A stretch of DNA of 64,000 nt from assembly GCA_040830705.1 (NCBI GenBank), contig JBFOME010000017.1, forward strand, positions 62,001-126,000, given 5' to 3'. Of this stretch, positions 44,641 through 52,880 are shown one piece after another. A model generated the notes under the pieces. The model ran no database searches and was not told where the DNA came from. It worked only from the letters and a program-made list of their open reading frames with translations. The stretch comes from Ruegeria_C sp040830705 (GTDB lineage: Bacteria > Pseudomonadota > Alphaproteobacteria > Rhodobacterales > Rhodobacteraceae). Within the stretch, counting starts at the first letter, position 1. Each line of letters begins with the position of its first letter. A program made the translations under genes and the position numbers.

Positions 44641-45591
44641 ATGTATATCCCCAGCTTCGACGATATGCTGGCCGCTCACGAGCGGATCAGTCCTTACATC
44701 CACCGCACACCGGTTCTGACTTCGTCTTACCTGAACGAGTTGACCGGCGCGCAGTTGTTCTTCAAATGCGAGAACTTTCAGAAGGCCGCCGCGTTCAAGG
44801 TGCGCGGCGCGTCAAACGCTGTATTCGGGTTGAGCGAAGATGAGGCCGCGAAAGGCGTTTGTACCCATTCCTCGGGCAACCATGCGCTGTCACTCAGCTA
44901 TGCAGCCGGGCGCCGCGGCATTCCCTGCAACGTGGTTATGCCGCGCACCGCGCCTCAGGCAAAGAAGGACGCGGTAATCGGTTACGGTGGCACGATCACC
45001 GAATGCGAGCCGTCGACCTCCTCGCGTGAGGCGGTGTTTGCAGAGGTTCAGGCAGCGACCGGCGGCAATTTCGTTCACCCCTATAACGACCCGCGCGTGA
45101 TTGCAGGTCAGGGCACCTGCAGCCGCGAGTTGATGGAGCAGACCGGAGGCGTCGATATCGTCGTGGCCCCGATCGGCGGTGGCGGCATGATTTCGGGCAC
45201 CTGTCTGACGCTGTCGCATATGGCGCCGGAAACGCAGATCATTGCCGCTGAACCCGAGCAGGCTGATGATGCCTATCGCAGCTTCAAGGCGGGCCGCATC
45301 ATTGCAGACGATGCGCCGGACACAATCGCCGATGGTCTGAAAGTGCCACTCAAGGATCTCACCTGGCACTTCGTTTCGAACCACGTGAACGACATTCTGA
45401 CCGCCTCGGAAGAGGAAATTGTCGACGCGATGAAGGTCACTTGGAAGCGCATGAAGATCGTAATGGAGGCGAGCTCGGCCGTACCACTTGCCACCATCCT
45501 AAAGAACAAAGACCGGTTCGCAGGCAAGCGCGTCGGTGTCATCGTTACTGGCGGAAATGTCGATCTCGACGCCCTGCCCTGGACCAAATGA
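44641..45591 (+). CDS. bhcB: Beta-hydroxyaspartate dehydratase BhcB
   Basis: A 316-residue fold-type II PLP enzyme. The start at 44641 gives MYIPSFDDMLAAHERI, the N-terminus I recall for BhcB, and has GAAGGA 7 bases upstream; ATG 44623, overlapping bhcA, would add six residues and also has a usable site. PLP lysine lies in ENFQKAAAFKVRGASNAV, phosphate-binding glycines in APIGGGGMISG, and the tail has RVGVIVTGGNVDLD. It removes water from (2R,3S)-beta-hydroxyaspartate to give iminosuccinate, the substrate of BhcD. Close relatives are threonine/serine dehydratases. Confidence 0.92.
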   Translation: MYIPSFDDMLAAHERISPYIHRTPVLTSSYLNELTGAQLFFKCENFQKAAAFKVRGASNAVFGLSEDEAAKGVCTHSSGNHALSLSYAAGRRGIPCNVVMPRTAPQAKKDAVIGYGGTITECEPSTSSREAVFAEVQAATGGNFVHPYNDPRVIAGQGTCSRELMEQTGGVDIVVAPIGGGGMISGTCLTLSHMAPETQIIAAEPEQADDAYRSFKAGRIIADDAPDTIADGLKVPLKDLTWHFVSNHVNDILTASEEEIVDAMKVTWKRMKIVMEASSAVPLATILKNKDRFAGKRVGVIVTGGNVDLDALPWTK

Positions 45592-45605
45592 AGGGAGCCA
45601 ACCCA

Positions 45606-46769
45606 ATGAACGCACCTGCAAACATCGAAGGCCTCGAAGTGGGCTTTGACGTCCCTGCCCTGCCTGGCATGGATGAGGCCGACATTCAGACACCCTGCCT
45701 TGTGCTGGATCTGGACGCACTGGAACGCAACATCAAGAAGATGGGCGATTACGCCAAAGCTCACGGCATGCGCCACCGTGTGCACGGAAAAATGCACAAA
45801 TCTGTCGATGTCGCCAAGCTTCAGGAAAAGCTCGGCGGTTCCGTCGGCGTTTGTTGTCAGAAAGTGTCAGAGGCAGAAGTTTTTGCACGTGGCGGCATCA
45901 AGGATGTACTGGTCTCCAATCAGGTGACCGACCCGGCCAAGATCGACCGTCTTGCGCGGATGCCAAAGCTGGGCGCGCGGGTTCTGTGTTGCGTGGATGA
46001 CCCGGAGAACGTCGCGGCACTGTCAGCCGCTGCGGTCAAACACGGCACCCAGATCGAAGCACTGGTCGAGATCGACTGTGGTGCGGGTCGCTGCGGCGTA
46101 ACCACCACACAGCAGGTAGTCGACATCGCCAAGCTGCTTGGCGCAGCCGAGGGTCTGAAATTTGCGGGCATTCAGGCCTATCAGGGCGCGATGCAGCATA
46201 TGGACAGCTACGAGGATCGCAAAGCCAAGCTGGATGTAGCGGTGGCTCAGGTCGCGGAAGCGGTTGCGGCCCTGAAAGCGGAGGGTCTGGAATGCGACAT
46301 CGTCGGCGGTGGCGGCACAGGATCCTATTATTTCGAAAGCACCTCAGGCGTCTATAACGAGCTTCAATGCGGCTCTTACGCCTTCATGGATGCTGATTAC
46401 GGGCGCATTCTGGACAAGGACGGCAACCGCATCGATCAGGGCGAGTGGGAGAACGCACTTTTCATTCTGACCACGGTGATGAGCCACGCCAAGGCCGACA
46501 AGGCCATTGTCGACGCGGGGCTGAAGGCCCAGTCGCTCGACAGCGGCCTGCCGACCATCGTTGGCCGGGATGATGTGGAATATGTCAAGTGTTCCGATGA
46601 GCACGGCGTGGTTGCCGACCCCGACGGTGTTCTCAAAGTCAATGACAAGCTCCGGCTGGTGCCGGGCCATTGCGATCCGACATGCAATGTACACGACTGG
46701 TATGTCGGTGTGCGGAACGGCAAGGTCGAAACGCTTTGGCCAGTTTCGGCGCGCGGCAAGGCGTACTGA
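45606..46769 (+). CDS. bhcC: Beta-hydroxyaspartate aldolase BhcC
   Basis: A 387-residue D-threonine aldolase-like (fold type III) PLP enzyme. ATG 45606 follows GGGAG and lies 14 bp after bhcB. Key segments: IQTPCLVLDLDALERNIKKM, HRVHGKMHKSVDVAKLQ with the PLP lysine, EALVEIDCGAGRCGV, and the C-terminal metal/PLP region LVPGHCDPTCNVHDWYVGV. It condenses glycine with glyoxylate to (2R,3S)-beta-hydroxyaspartate, the carbon-carbon-forming step of the cycle. Confidence 0.93.
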   Translation: MNAPANIEGLEVGFDVPALPGMDEADIQTPCLVLDLDALERNIKKMGDYAKAHGMRHRVHGKMHKSVDVAKLQEKLGGSVGVCCQKVSEAEVFARGGIKDVLVSNQVTDPAKIDRLARMPKLGARVLCCVDDPENVAALSAAAVKHGTQIEALVEIDCGAGRCGVTTTQQVVDIAKLLGAAEGLKFAGIQAYQGAMQHMDSYEDRKAKLDVAVAQVAEAVAALKAEGLECDIVGGGGTGSYYFESTSGVYNELQCGSYAFMDADYGRILDKDGNRIDQGEWENALFILTTVMSHAKADKAIVDAGLKAQSLDSGLPTIVGRDDVEYVKCSDEHGVVADPDGVLKVNDKLRLVPGHCDPTCNVHDWYVGVRNGKVETLWPVSARGKAY

Positions 46770-46805
46770 ACAGCTTAGGGGGTCCGGCAAGATGTTGGAT
46801 CAAGA

Positions 46806-46845
46806 CGCCCGCGTGCAGTGGCCACCCAAGGTATGCACGCGGGCG
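46806..46845 (+). other. Perfect 12-bp stem-loop between bhcC and bhcD
   Basis: CGCCCGCGTGCA (46806-46817) and its exact complement TGCACGCGGGCG (46834-46845) enclose a 16-base loop in the 105-bp gap. The other bhc genes are nearly contiguous, so this is a distinct processing or attenuation point. There is no clean T-run for full termination (GAGTTTTG follows). The bhcD ribosome site (AAGGAG at 46862) lies just beyond it. Confidence 0.6.
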
Positions 46846-46874
46846 CACGAGTTTTGTCGACAAGGAGCACATAT

Positions 46875-47840
46875 ATGCTGATCGTCCCCGAGCGCGAGAT
46901 CGCTGATCTGATGACGCGCGAAGCCGCTTTTGATGCGGTTGAAAAGGTCTTTGCGGCCATGGCCGCCGGAGACGCCTACAATTTCCCCGTGGTCCGCGAA
47001 GCGATCGGCCATGAAGACGCGCTTTATGGTTTCAAGGGCGGGTTCGATCAGGCCGGTCTGACGCTGGGGTTGAAGGCGGGCGGATACTGGCCGCATAACC
47101 TTAAGAAGCGTGAGATCATCAATCACCAATCGACCGTTTTCCTGTTCGATCCCGACACGGGCAAGGCCAAGGCCATGGTCGGCGGCAACCTGCTGACCGC
47201 CTTGCGCACGGCGGCGGCTTCCTCGGTGTCGATCAAACATCTAGCCCGCCCGGACGCCTCGGTCATCGGGATGATCGGGGCCGGGCATCAGGCGGCGTTC
47301 CAGCTCCGCTCCGCCCTGGAACAGCGCAAATTCGACAAGGTTATTGGCTGGAACTTTCACCCTGAGATGCTGCCAAACATCGAGAAAGTGGCAACCGAGG
47401 CAGGCTTGCCCTTCGAGGCGGTGCAGCTTGACGGTATGGCTGAGGCAGATGTCATCATCTCGATCACCTCGGCCTTTTCGCCTTCTCTGATGGCCGAACA
47501 TGTTTCACCGGGCACGCATATCGCTTGCATGGGCACCGACACCAAAGGCAAGCAAGAGGTTGAGGCCGCGCTGCTGGCCAAGGCGGCGGTCTTTACAGAC
47601 GAGGTGGCGCAATCGATTTCCATCGGGGAAGCGCAGCATGCGATCGCGGATGGGCTGATCGCCGAGGCGGATATCGCCCAGCTTGGCGCGGTGATCAACG
47701 GCACCCATGAGGGGCGGAGCTCCGATGACCAGATCACATTGTTCGATGGCACCGGAGTAGGTCTGCAGGACCTCGCAGTGGCCGCCTCGGTGGTCGAGCT
47801 GGCGGTCGCCACGGGCATCGCCATCGAGGTCGACTTCTGA
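46875..47840 (+). CDS. bhcD: Iminosuccinate reductase BhcD
   Basis: A 321-residue ornithine cyclodeaminase/mu-crystallin family protein. ATG 46875 has AAGGAG 7 bases upstream. Features: MLIVPEREIADLMTREAAFD at the start, GGYWPHNLKKREIINHQST, the Rossmann motif VIGMIGAGHQAAFQLRSALE and SPGTHIACMGTDTKGKQEV. It reduces iminosuccinate with a nicotinamide cofactor to aspartate, closing the cycle by regenerating the amino donor for BhcA. Last gene of the cluster, followed by a strong bidirectional terminator. Confidence 0.92.
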   Translation: MLIVPEREIADLMTREAAFDAVEKVFAAMAAGDAYNFPVVREAIGHEDALYGFKGGFDQAGLTLGLKAGGYWPHNLKKREIINHQSTVFLFDPDTGKAKAMVGGNLLTALRTAAASSVSIKHLARPDASVIGMIGAGHQAAFQLRSALEQRKFDKVIGWNFHPEMLPNIEKVATEAGLPFEAVQLDGMAEADVIISITSAFSPSLMAEHVSPGTHIACMGTDTKGKQEVEAALLAKAAVFTDEVAQSISIGEAQHAIADGLIAEADIAQLGAVINGTHEGRSSDDQITLFDGTGVGLQDLAVAASVVELAVATGIAIEVDF

Positions 47841-47876
47841 TCCAAGCGCGCCCTTAGCTGAGCGCCCGAATATGCA

Positions 47877-47903
47877 AAAGCGGCACCTGATTGGTGCCGC
47901 TTT
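47877..47903. terminator. Bidirectional terminator between bhcD and the NCS2 permease gene
   Basis: AAAGCGGCACC (47877-47887) and GGTGCCGCTTT (47893-47903) form a perfect 11-bp stem with a 5-base loop. The plus strand continues TTTCTTGTT, and the minus strand ends in TTTTGC. It separates the convergent bhcABCD and permease-allA operons. Confidence 0.8.
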
Positions 47904-47965
47904 CTTGTTCATGCCATTGGGCTTCTCACAATTTGCGGGGCGTCGAAGCGCCACACGCGTCAGGC

Positions 47966-49408
47966 CTATGCGTGTTCGTCGTGCGGCAAAGATCCTTCGC
48001 CGTGGCCCGCCATACCGCCCGAAACTTCTTCTGTGGCTTCGTCTGACAGCTCCTCCGGCAGGATCAGGTTCAGTACGATGGCGATCAAGGCAGCGGGCAG
48101 CAAGCCGCTGGTCATCAGGATGCGCAGCGTATCCGGCAGGTATTGCACGGCTTTCGGGTCAAGCTGCAACCCAAGGCCGATGGAGAGCGAGATCGCAAAG
48201 ATCACCATATTGCGGCGATTCCAGTTCACATCGGAGAGCATCGAAATGCCCGCAGCGACGACCATGCCGAACATGACGATAACACCGCCGCCCAGAACCT
48301 CGATCGGGATGGTGCGGATCACCGCGCCGACCTTCGGCACCAGACCGCACAGGATCAGGAACAGCGCCCCGATTGTCACCACGTGACGGCTCATGACCCC
48401 GGTCATGGCGATCAGGCCTACATTCTGGCTGAAAGACGTGTTGGGGAAGCCACCGAAGATACCCGCAACCGCAGACCCGACACCGTCGGCATAGGTCGCA
48501 CCCGTGATCTCTTCTTCGGTCGCTTCACGTCCCGCGCCGCCCTTGGTGATGCCCGATACGTCGCCTACAGTCTCCACTGCCGAGACGAAGGCCATCAGGC
48601 AGAACCCGATGATTGCGGCAAAACCGAATTCGAACCCGTATTTGAACGGAACCGGGAAAGCGATGGACGCTGCGCGGCCCCAGCTTGTCGCGATACCTTC
48701 CATCGTGACCATACCCAGCGCCATCGCATAGAAATAGCCGACCACGATGCCGATTACGACGGCGGACACGGCAAGCATTCCTTTGGCATAGAATTTCAGC
48801 GCCAATGTGACGAAGACCACGACCAAGGCCGCCGACCAATTCAGCAGGCTGCCGTACTCTGGTTTGTCGATCGCGGGTACACCACCAGCGGCGTATTGAA
48901 TGCCCACTTTCACCAGCGCCAGACCAATCATTGTAACAACCAGCCCGGTCACCAGAGGCGGCAATGCAAAGCGGATCTTGCCGATGAAGGTCGCAATGAA
49001 GGCGTGAAACAATCCGCCTACAATCACGCCCCCGAAGAGCACTGGCAAAGCTTCTACCCCTTTGCCGGCGACGAGCGGGATCATGATCGGGATGAAGGCG
49101 AAACTGGTGCCCTGCACAATCGGCAGGCGCGCGCCAACCGGGCCAAAGCCGATGGTTTGGAACAGCGTGGCAATTCCCGCAAAAAGCATCGACATCTGGA
49201 TTAGATAAGTCATATCCGGGAAGCCTTGCGCCCCGGCGTCCGAGCCGAACCCAAACCCGGCCGCTCCCGCGATGATGATCGCAGGGGTCACGTTCGAAAC
49301 GAACATGGCAAGCACATGCTGAATTCCGAGCGGGATGGCACGGTGGAGCGCCGGGGTGTAGTTCGGGTCGCGGAGCTGTTCCGGTGTCCCGATCGAAGTG
49401 TCTGCCAT
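47966..49408 (-). CDS. NCS2-family xanthine/urate permease
   Basis: A 480-residue transporter starting at ATG 49408 (MADTSIGTPEQLRDPNYTPA), after a GGAGG site. It has about 14 hydrophobic segments, with typical NCS2 features LGIQHVLAMFVSNVTPAIII, FAFIPIMIPLV, FVSAVETVGDVSGITKGG and GGFPNTSFSQNVGLIAMTGV. The last two resemble the UapA/UacT/XanQ branch, which carries xanthine and urate. It sits in one operon with allA and the allantoinase fusion, so urate or allantoin-related uptake is likely. Specificity is inferred. Confidence 0.87.
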   Translation of the reverse strand: MADTSIGTPEQLRDPNYTPALHRAIPLGIQHVLAMFVSNVTPAIIIAGAAGFGFGSDAGAQGFPDMTYLIQMSMLFAGIATLFQTIGFGPVGARLPIVQGTSFAFIPIMIPLVAGKGVEALPVLFGGVIVGGLFHAFIATFIGKIRFALPPLVTGLVVTMIGLALVKVGIQYAAGGVPAIDKPEYGSLLNWSAALVVVFVTLALKFYAKGMLAVSAVVIGIVVGYFYAMALGMVTMEGIATSWGRAASIAFPVPFKYGFEFGFAAIIGFCLMAFVSAVETVGDVSGITKGGAGREATEEEITGATYADGVGSAVAGIFGGFPNTSFSQNVGLIAMTGVMSRHVVTIGALFLILCGLVPKVGAVIRTIPIEVLGGGVIVMFGMVVAAGISMLSDVNWNRRNMVIFAISLSIGLGLQLDPKAVQYLPDTLRILMTSGLLPAALIAIVLNLILPEELSDEATEEVSGGMAGHGEGSLPHDEHA

Positions 49409-49464
49409 TGTGGTGGTCCTCCAGTGAAGATGCTTTGTGCTGGCTCCTTTGCCAACTTCTCGTT

Positions 49465-49950
49465 TCATCTTTCGATTACGTATTCCGTCTCAAACCAGTG
49501 TTCCTCAAGGTTCGCGCCGTCTCCGATGCGGTCAATGACCGCGAACAATCCGGGTTCAGACAAGGGTGTCAAAACGCCGTGCCAGGTACCCCGGTGAAAA
49601 TTGATCGCCTGACCCGGCTTGGTCAGAAACGCGACGGGATGGGTCGGCACACCGCCATCGTCGCGGGCCACAACAACCAGAAACGGATCGGCGGACATCG
49701 GCACAAAGGCCTGACTCCCTGCCGGATGCCGCTCGACCATTTTCAGGGCAAGCGGCAGGGTTTCTTTCTCCCCTTTGAAGATGCTGATGCCTGCCGTGCC
49801 GTCCGAAAAATCCAGACGCGCCCGGTCATGAAACCGGGCGCATCTGCCTTGATTGATTAGCTTGTCGGGATCGCCGCCGGCATCCATCACATCGCCATAA
49901 GGCGCAAAGGCGGCGGCGGTCAGGGGTTCGGCCTTGATTTGTCTGGTCAT
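49465..49950 (-). CDS. allA: Ureidoglycolate lyase
   Basis: A 161-residue AllA. Recognisable motifs are FAPYGDVMDAGGD near the start, VERHPAGSQAFVPM, and the active-site segment INFHRGTWHGVLTPL. It splits (S)-ureidoglycolate into glyoxylate and urea. It therefore produces the substrate of the BHA-cycle genes encoded a few kilobases away. Its start overlaps the allantoinase-fusion stop by 4 bp. Confidence 0.92.
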   Translation of the reverse strand: MTRQIKAEPLTAAAFAPYGDVMDAGGDPDKLINQGRCARFHDRARLDFSDGTAGISIFKGEKETLPLALKMVERHPAGSQAFVPMSADPFLVVVARDDGGVPTHPVAFLTKPGQAINFHRGTWHGVLTPLSEPGLFAVIDRIGDGANLEEHWFETEYVIER

Positions 49951-51359
49951 GCGCCAAGCTTTTCCAGCAGCCGCAATTCCGCGATCCGTTCGACCTGTCG
50001 GCAGGCCTCTTGGAATTCGGTGGCGCGGTCATGTTCGATACGGCGTTCGAACGCCTCCATGATCGAGGCTTTGGTGTTGTCGCGGACTGCGATGATGAAG
50101 GGGAAGCCGAACTTCGAGGTATATTCTTCGTTCAACCTCGTGAATGTGGCGCGCTCGTCATCGGTCAACGCGTCAAGGCCGACGGAGGCCTGTTCAGCGG
50201 TGGATTCCGCAGTCAACCGCTTGGCTTCGGCAAGTTTACCCGCCAAATCGGGGTGCGCGGTAAGAACGTCCAGCCGCTTGTCCTCGGGCGCGGCGCGGAA
50301 CACACGGGCCAGAGCCTGATGGACACCAAGCGCGGTATCGTGGGTCGGCCCAAGCTCCTGCGCATGTGCGCCTTCGGCAATCCACGGACTGTGTTCAAAA
50401 ATACCACCAAACTCGGCGATAAAGGTTTCTCGGTCCATCTCGGAGGGGCGGGCCTGTTGCATCGGGGGGTTCTCCTTTGTCCAGTGTTGCGCGATCTGAA
50501 GCCGCGTCGCGAACCAGACATCGTCATGGGATTTGAAATACTCAATCGCCCGGCGCAAGGCAGCGGCGCGACCGGGACGTCCGATCAGGCGGCAATGCAA
50601 ACCGATGGACAGCATCTTGGGCGCGCCTGCGGCCCCTTCTTCGTAAAGCGTGTCGAAGCTGTCTTTCAGGTAGGCTTCGAATTGGTCGCCATTGGTGAAC
50701 CCCGCCTGAATCGCAAATCGCATGTCGTTGCAATCCAGCGTGTAGGGTACGATCAGCTGATCCTGCGCACCAATACGCATCCAGTAGGGCAGATCATCGG
50801 CATAGCTGTCGGCGACATAGTCGAACTGACCGGTCTCGCCCGCCAATCGCACTGTGTTGTTGGAACAGCGACCCGTATACCAGCCACGCGGCGCCTCGCC
50901 CGTTGCTTCATGGTGCAGCCGGATGGCCTCAGCGATCTGCGCCCGCTCTTCCTCCTCGGGCATATCCTTGTGTTCGACCCATTTCAGGCCATGGCTGGCA
51001 ATTTCCCAGCCCGCCGCCTTCATCGCGGCAACCTGTTCAGGTGCACGCGCCAGCGCCGTTGCAACCCCGTAAACGGTGATCGGCACGTCGTTCAACAGCC
51101 GGTGAACGCGCCAGAACCCGGCGCGCGCGCCGTACTCATAGATCGATTCCATGTTCCAGTGACGCTGGCCCGACCAGGGTTGCGCGCCAGTGATCTCGGA
51201 CAGAAAAGCCTCGGATGCTGCATCCCCGTGCAGGATGTTGTTTTCGCCACCCTCTTCGTAGTTCAGCACGATCTGTACGGCGATCTTCGCACCGTTCGGC
51301 CAGTTCGCGGCAGGCGGGTTTGCGCCATATCCTGTCATGTCGCGGGGGTAGCGGGTCAC
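49947..51359 (-). CDS. puuE: Allantoinase (PuuE) fused to OHCU decarboxylase (UraD)
   Basis: A 470-residue two-enzyme fusion. GTG 51359 (VTRYPRDMTGYGANPP) with AAGGAA upstream is the preferred start; the longer frame enters the uraH promoter. Residues 1-298 form a polysaccharide-deacetylase-like, metal-independent allantoinase (IVLNYEEGGENNILHGD, WNMESIYEYGARAGFWR, HLKW-type HGLKWVEHKD). Residues about 300-470 are UraD (GIFEHSPWIAEGAH; TRLNEEYTSKFGFPFIIAV). UraD decarboxylates OHCU to (S)-allantoin, which PuuE hydrolyses to allantoate, so the fusion joins consecutive steps. The family also exists as separate proteins. No stop or frameshift is seen at the joint. Confidence 0.92.
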   Translation of the reverse strand: MTRYPRDMTGYGANPPAANWPNGAKIAVQIVLNYEEGGENNILHGDAASEAFLSEITGAQPWSGQRHWNMESIYEYGARAGFWRVHRLLNDVPITVYGVATALARAPEQVAAMKAAGWEIASHGLKWVEHKDMPEEEERAQIAEAIRLHHEATGEAPRGWYTGRCSNNTVRLAGETGQFDYVADSYADDLPYWMRIGAQDQLIVPYTLDCNDMRFAIQAGFTNGDQFEAYLKDSFDTLYEEGAAGAPKMLSIGLHCRLIGRPGRAAALRRAIEYFKSHDDVWFATRLQIAQHWTKENPPMQQARPSEMDRETFIAEFGGIFEHSPWIAEGAHAQELGPTHDTALGVHQALARVFRAAPEDKRLDVLTAHPDLAGKLAEAKRLTAESTAEQASVGLDALTDDERATFTRLNEEYTSKFGFPFIIAVRDNTKASIMEAFERRIEHDRATEFQEACRQVERIAELRLLEKLGA

Positions 51360-51510
51360 ACGTAAGTTCCTTTTGGTTTCATTCCTCTGTAATCCAAAAC
51401 AATTCAGAATTTTTTCAAAAAAACGACGAAAGAGTATCTTGTTCAGGGTGCTTTGCAGCTTGCTAGGCATTGCGCCTATAAAAATAGCACCGAGAAAAGG
51501 AGAGGCGACA

Positions 51511-51864
51511 ATGACCGGATATCTGACAACTCATGTGCTCGACACCGCGCGTGGCTGTCCGGCGCAGGGCCTCAGGATCGAGCTCTACAGGCTTGATGGG
51601 GAAAAACGCACGCATCTCAAAACGCTTGAAACCAATGACGACGGGCGCACGGACGAACAGATTCTGCCGGCGGAGGTGTTTGAAACCGGCGTATATGAGT
51701 TGGTTTTTCACGCTGGCAGTTATTTGGATGCCTGCGGCACCCCTCCAGAGGAACCGCGTTTCCTCGATGTCATCCCGCTTAGGTTCGGGATGTCAGAGGC
51801 GTCGCATTACCACGTGCCGCTACTGTTGTCCCCGTTCGGCTATTCTACCTATCGCGGCAGTTGA
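51511..51864 (+). CDS. uraH: 5-hydroxyisourate hydrolase
   Basis: A 117-residue transthyretin-like HIU hydrolase. ATG 51511 follows AAAAGGAGAGG. Diagnostic features are TTHVLDTARGCPAQGLRIEL at the N-terminus, PLRFGMSEASHYHVPLLLSP and the C-terminal tetrapeptide YRGS. It hydrolyses 5-hydroxyisourate, made by PuuD, to OHCU for the UraD half of the fusion. It diverges from the fusion gene and its 3' end overlaps the LysR gene by 16 bp. Confidence 0.95.
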   Translation: MTGYLTTHVLDTARGCPAQGLRIELYRLDGEKRTHLKTLETNDDGRTDEQILPAEVFETGVYELVFHAGSYLDACGTPPEEPRFLDVIPLRFGMSEASHYHVPLLLSPFGYSTYRGS

Positions 51865-52781
51865 GCCCGAAGCGTGCTGCCGCGGATCACTTTGCTGATC
51901 CGCTCGATCACGAACTCCATAAACAGGCGCGTTTTCGGGTCCTGCCATTTGCGGTGGGTGAACAGACACGCCATCTGGATGGATTCCGGCGGTGTCTCCA
52001 TCGCGACCGGAACCAGCGCGCCGGATTTGATATGCTCTGAGACCTCGAAAACTGGTTTCATCGCAATCCCGTTCCCGGCCAGCGCCCAATCCGTCAGGAC
52101 ATCGCCATCATCGGACTCGTAGCGGCCAGAGACAGGAAACTTCTTGGGGCCATCCGACGTCAACAACGGCCATTGGAACTCCGTGGCTCCCGGAAACCTC
52201 AGGTTCAGGCATTCATGACGCTCTGACAAAAGCTGTTCGCCAGATGCCGGATTGCCGCGTTCCGCGATATAAGAGGGCGCGGCGCACAATACACGATCCA
52301 CATCGGCAATCTTGCGGATTCGCAGATTGCTGTCCTCGGGCTGACCCAGAAAAAACGCCAGATCGAGCCCTTCTGTCGTCAGATCGACATTGCGGTCAGT
52401 TAGACGCAGCCTGATTTTGACCTCAGGATACTCCTTCAGGAAATTCGGAACCTGCGGCGCGATCAACCGCCGCCCGACACCTAGCGGGGCGGCGACATAT
52501 AGCGACCCCTTCGGATACTCGGTGATATTGACGACCTGAGCCTCGGCGCTTTCAACGGATTCGAGAATTTCACAGGCACCGGCGTAGAAGGCCTGGCCCT
52601 GCTCGGTTGGTGTGAGGCTTCGGGTTGTCCTCTGAAACAACCTGACGCTCAGATGTTCTTCGAGTTGCGAAATGCGCGATGAGGTGACTGCTGGTGAAAT
52701 GCGCAAGTCGCGACCTGCGGCCGACATGCTTCCCAGTTCATAGACGCGCACAAAGGTGCGGATATTGTCGAGATAGGACAT
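51849..52781 (-). CDS. LysR-family regulator, divergent from puuD
   Basis: A 310-residue LysR protein starting at ATG 52781 (MSYLDNIRTFVRVYELGSMS); the longer frame runs through the puuD promoter. HTH about 1-62 with SPAVTSSRISQLEEHLSVRL, effector domain about 90-305. It is the evident paralogue of the regulator at 32649-33551 (shared APLGVGRR, RTTRSLTPTE, DDGDVLTDWALAG). It probably controls urate catabolism genes, including puuD. Confidence 0.88.
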   Translation of the reverse strand: MSYLDNIRTFVRVYELGSMSAAGRDLRISPAVTSSRISQLEEHLSVRLFQRTTRSLTPTEQGQAFYAGACEILESVESAEAQVVNITEYPKGSLYVAAPLGVGRRLIAPQVPNFLKEYPEVKIRLRLTDRNVDLTTEGLDLAFFLGQPEDSNLRIRKIADVDRVLCAAPSYIAERGNPASGEQLLSERHECLNLRFPGATEFQWPLLTSDGPKKFPVSGRYESDDGDVLTDWALAGNGIAMKPVFEVSEHIKSGALVPVAMETPPESIQMACLFTHRKWQDPKTRLFMEFVIERISKVIRGSTLRAQLPR

Positions 52782-52815
52782 TGTTTTGTTTTTTTTGATG
52801 CTTCTTGATATTCTT

Positions 52816-52842
52816 CGACAATACCAGAACAATACGTTGTCG
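52816..52842. promoter_or_regulatory. Inverted repeat in the LysR/puuD promoter region
   Basis: CGACAA (52816-52821) and TTGTCG (52837-52842) flank a 15-bp spacer, with a nested ACAA-TACG-TTGT ending at 52840. It is centred about 50 bp from both start codons and suits a LysR site governing the two divergent genes. Confidence 0.4.
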
Positions 52843-52880
52843 CCTAGGGTGCTCCGGTGTGAGAACAAAAGGATTCTGCT

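Noticed and set aside
48143..49204. 353-codon plus-strand frame opposite the NCS2 permease gene
   Set aside because: The translation is dominated by His, Asp, Gln and Arg, the mirror of a hydrophobic transporter read in antisense.
50010..51365. 451-codon plus-strand frame opposite the allantoinase/OHCU decarboxylase fusion
   Set aside because: Despite its length it is antisense to two well-conserved enzyme domains and shows no family motif.
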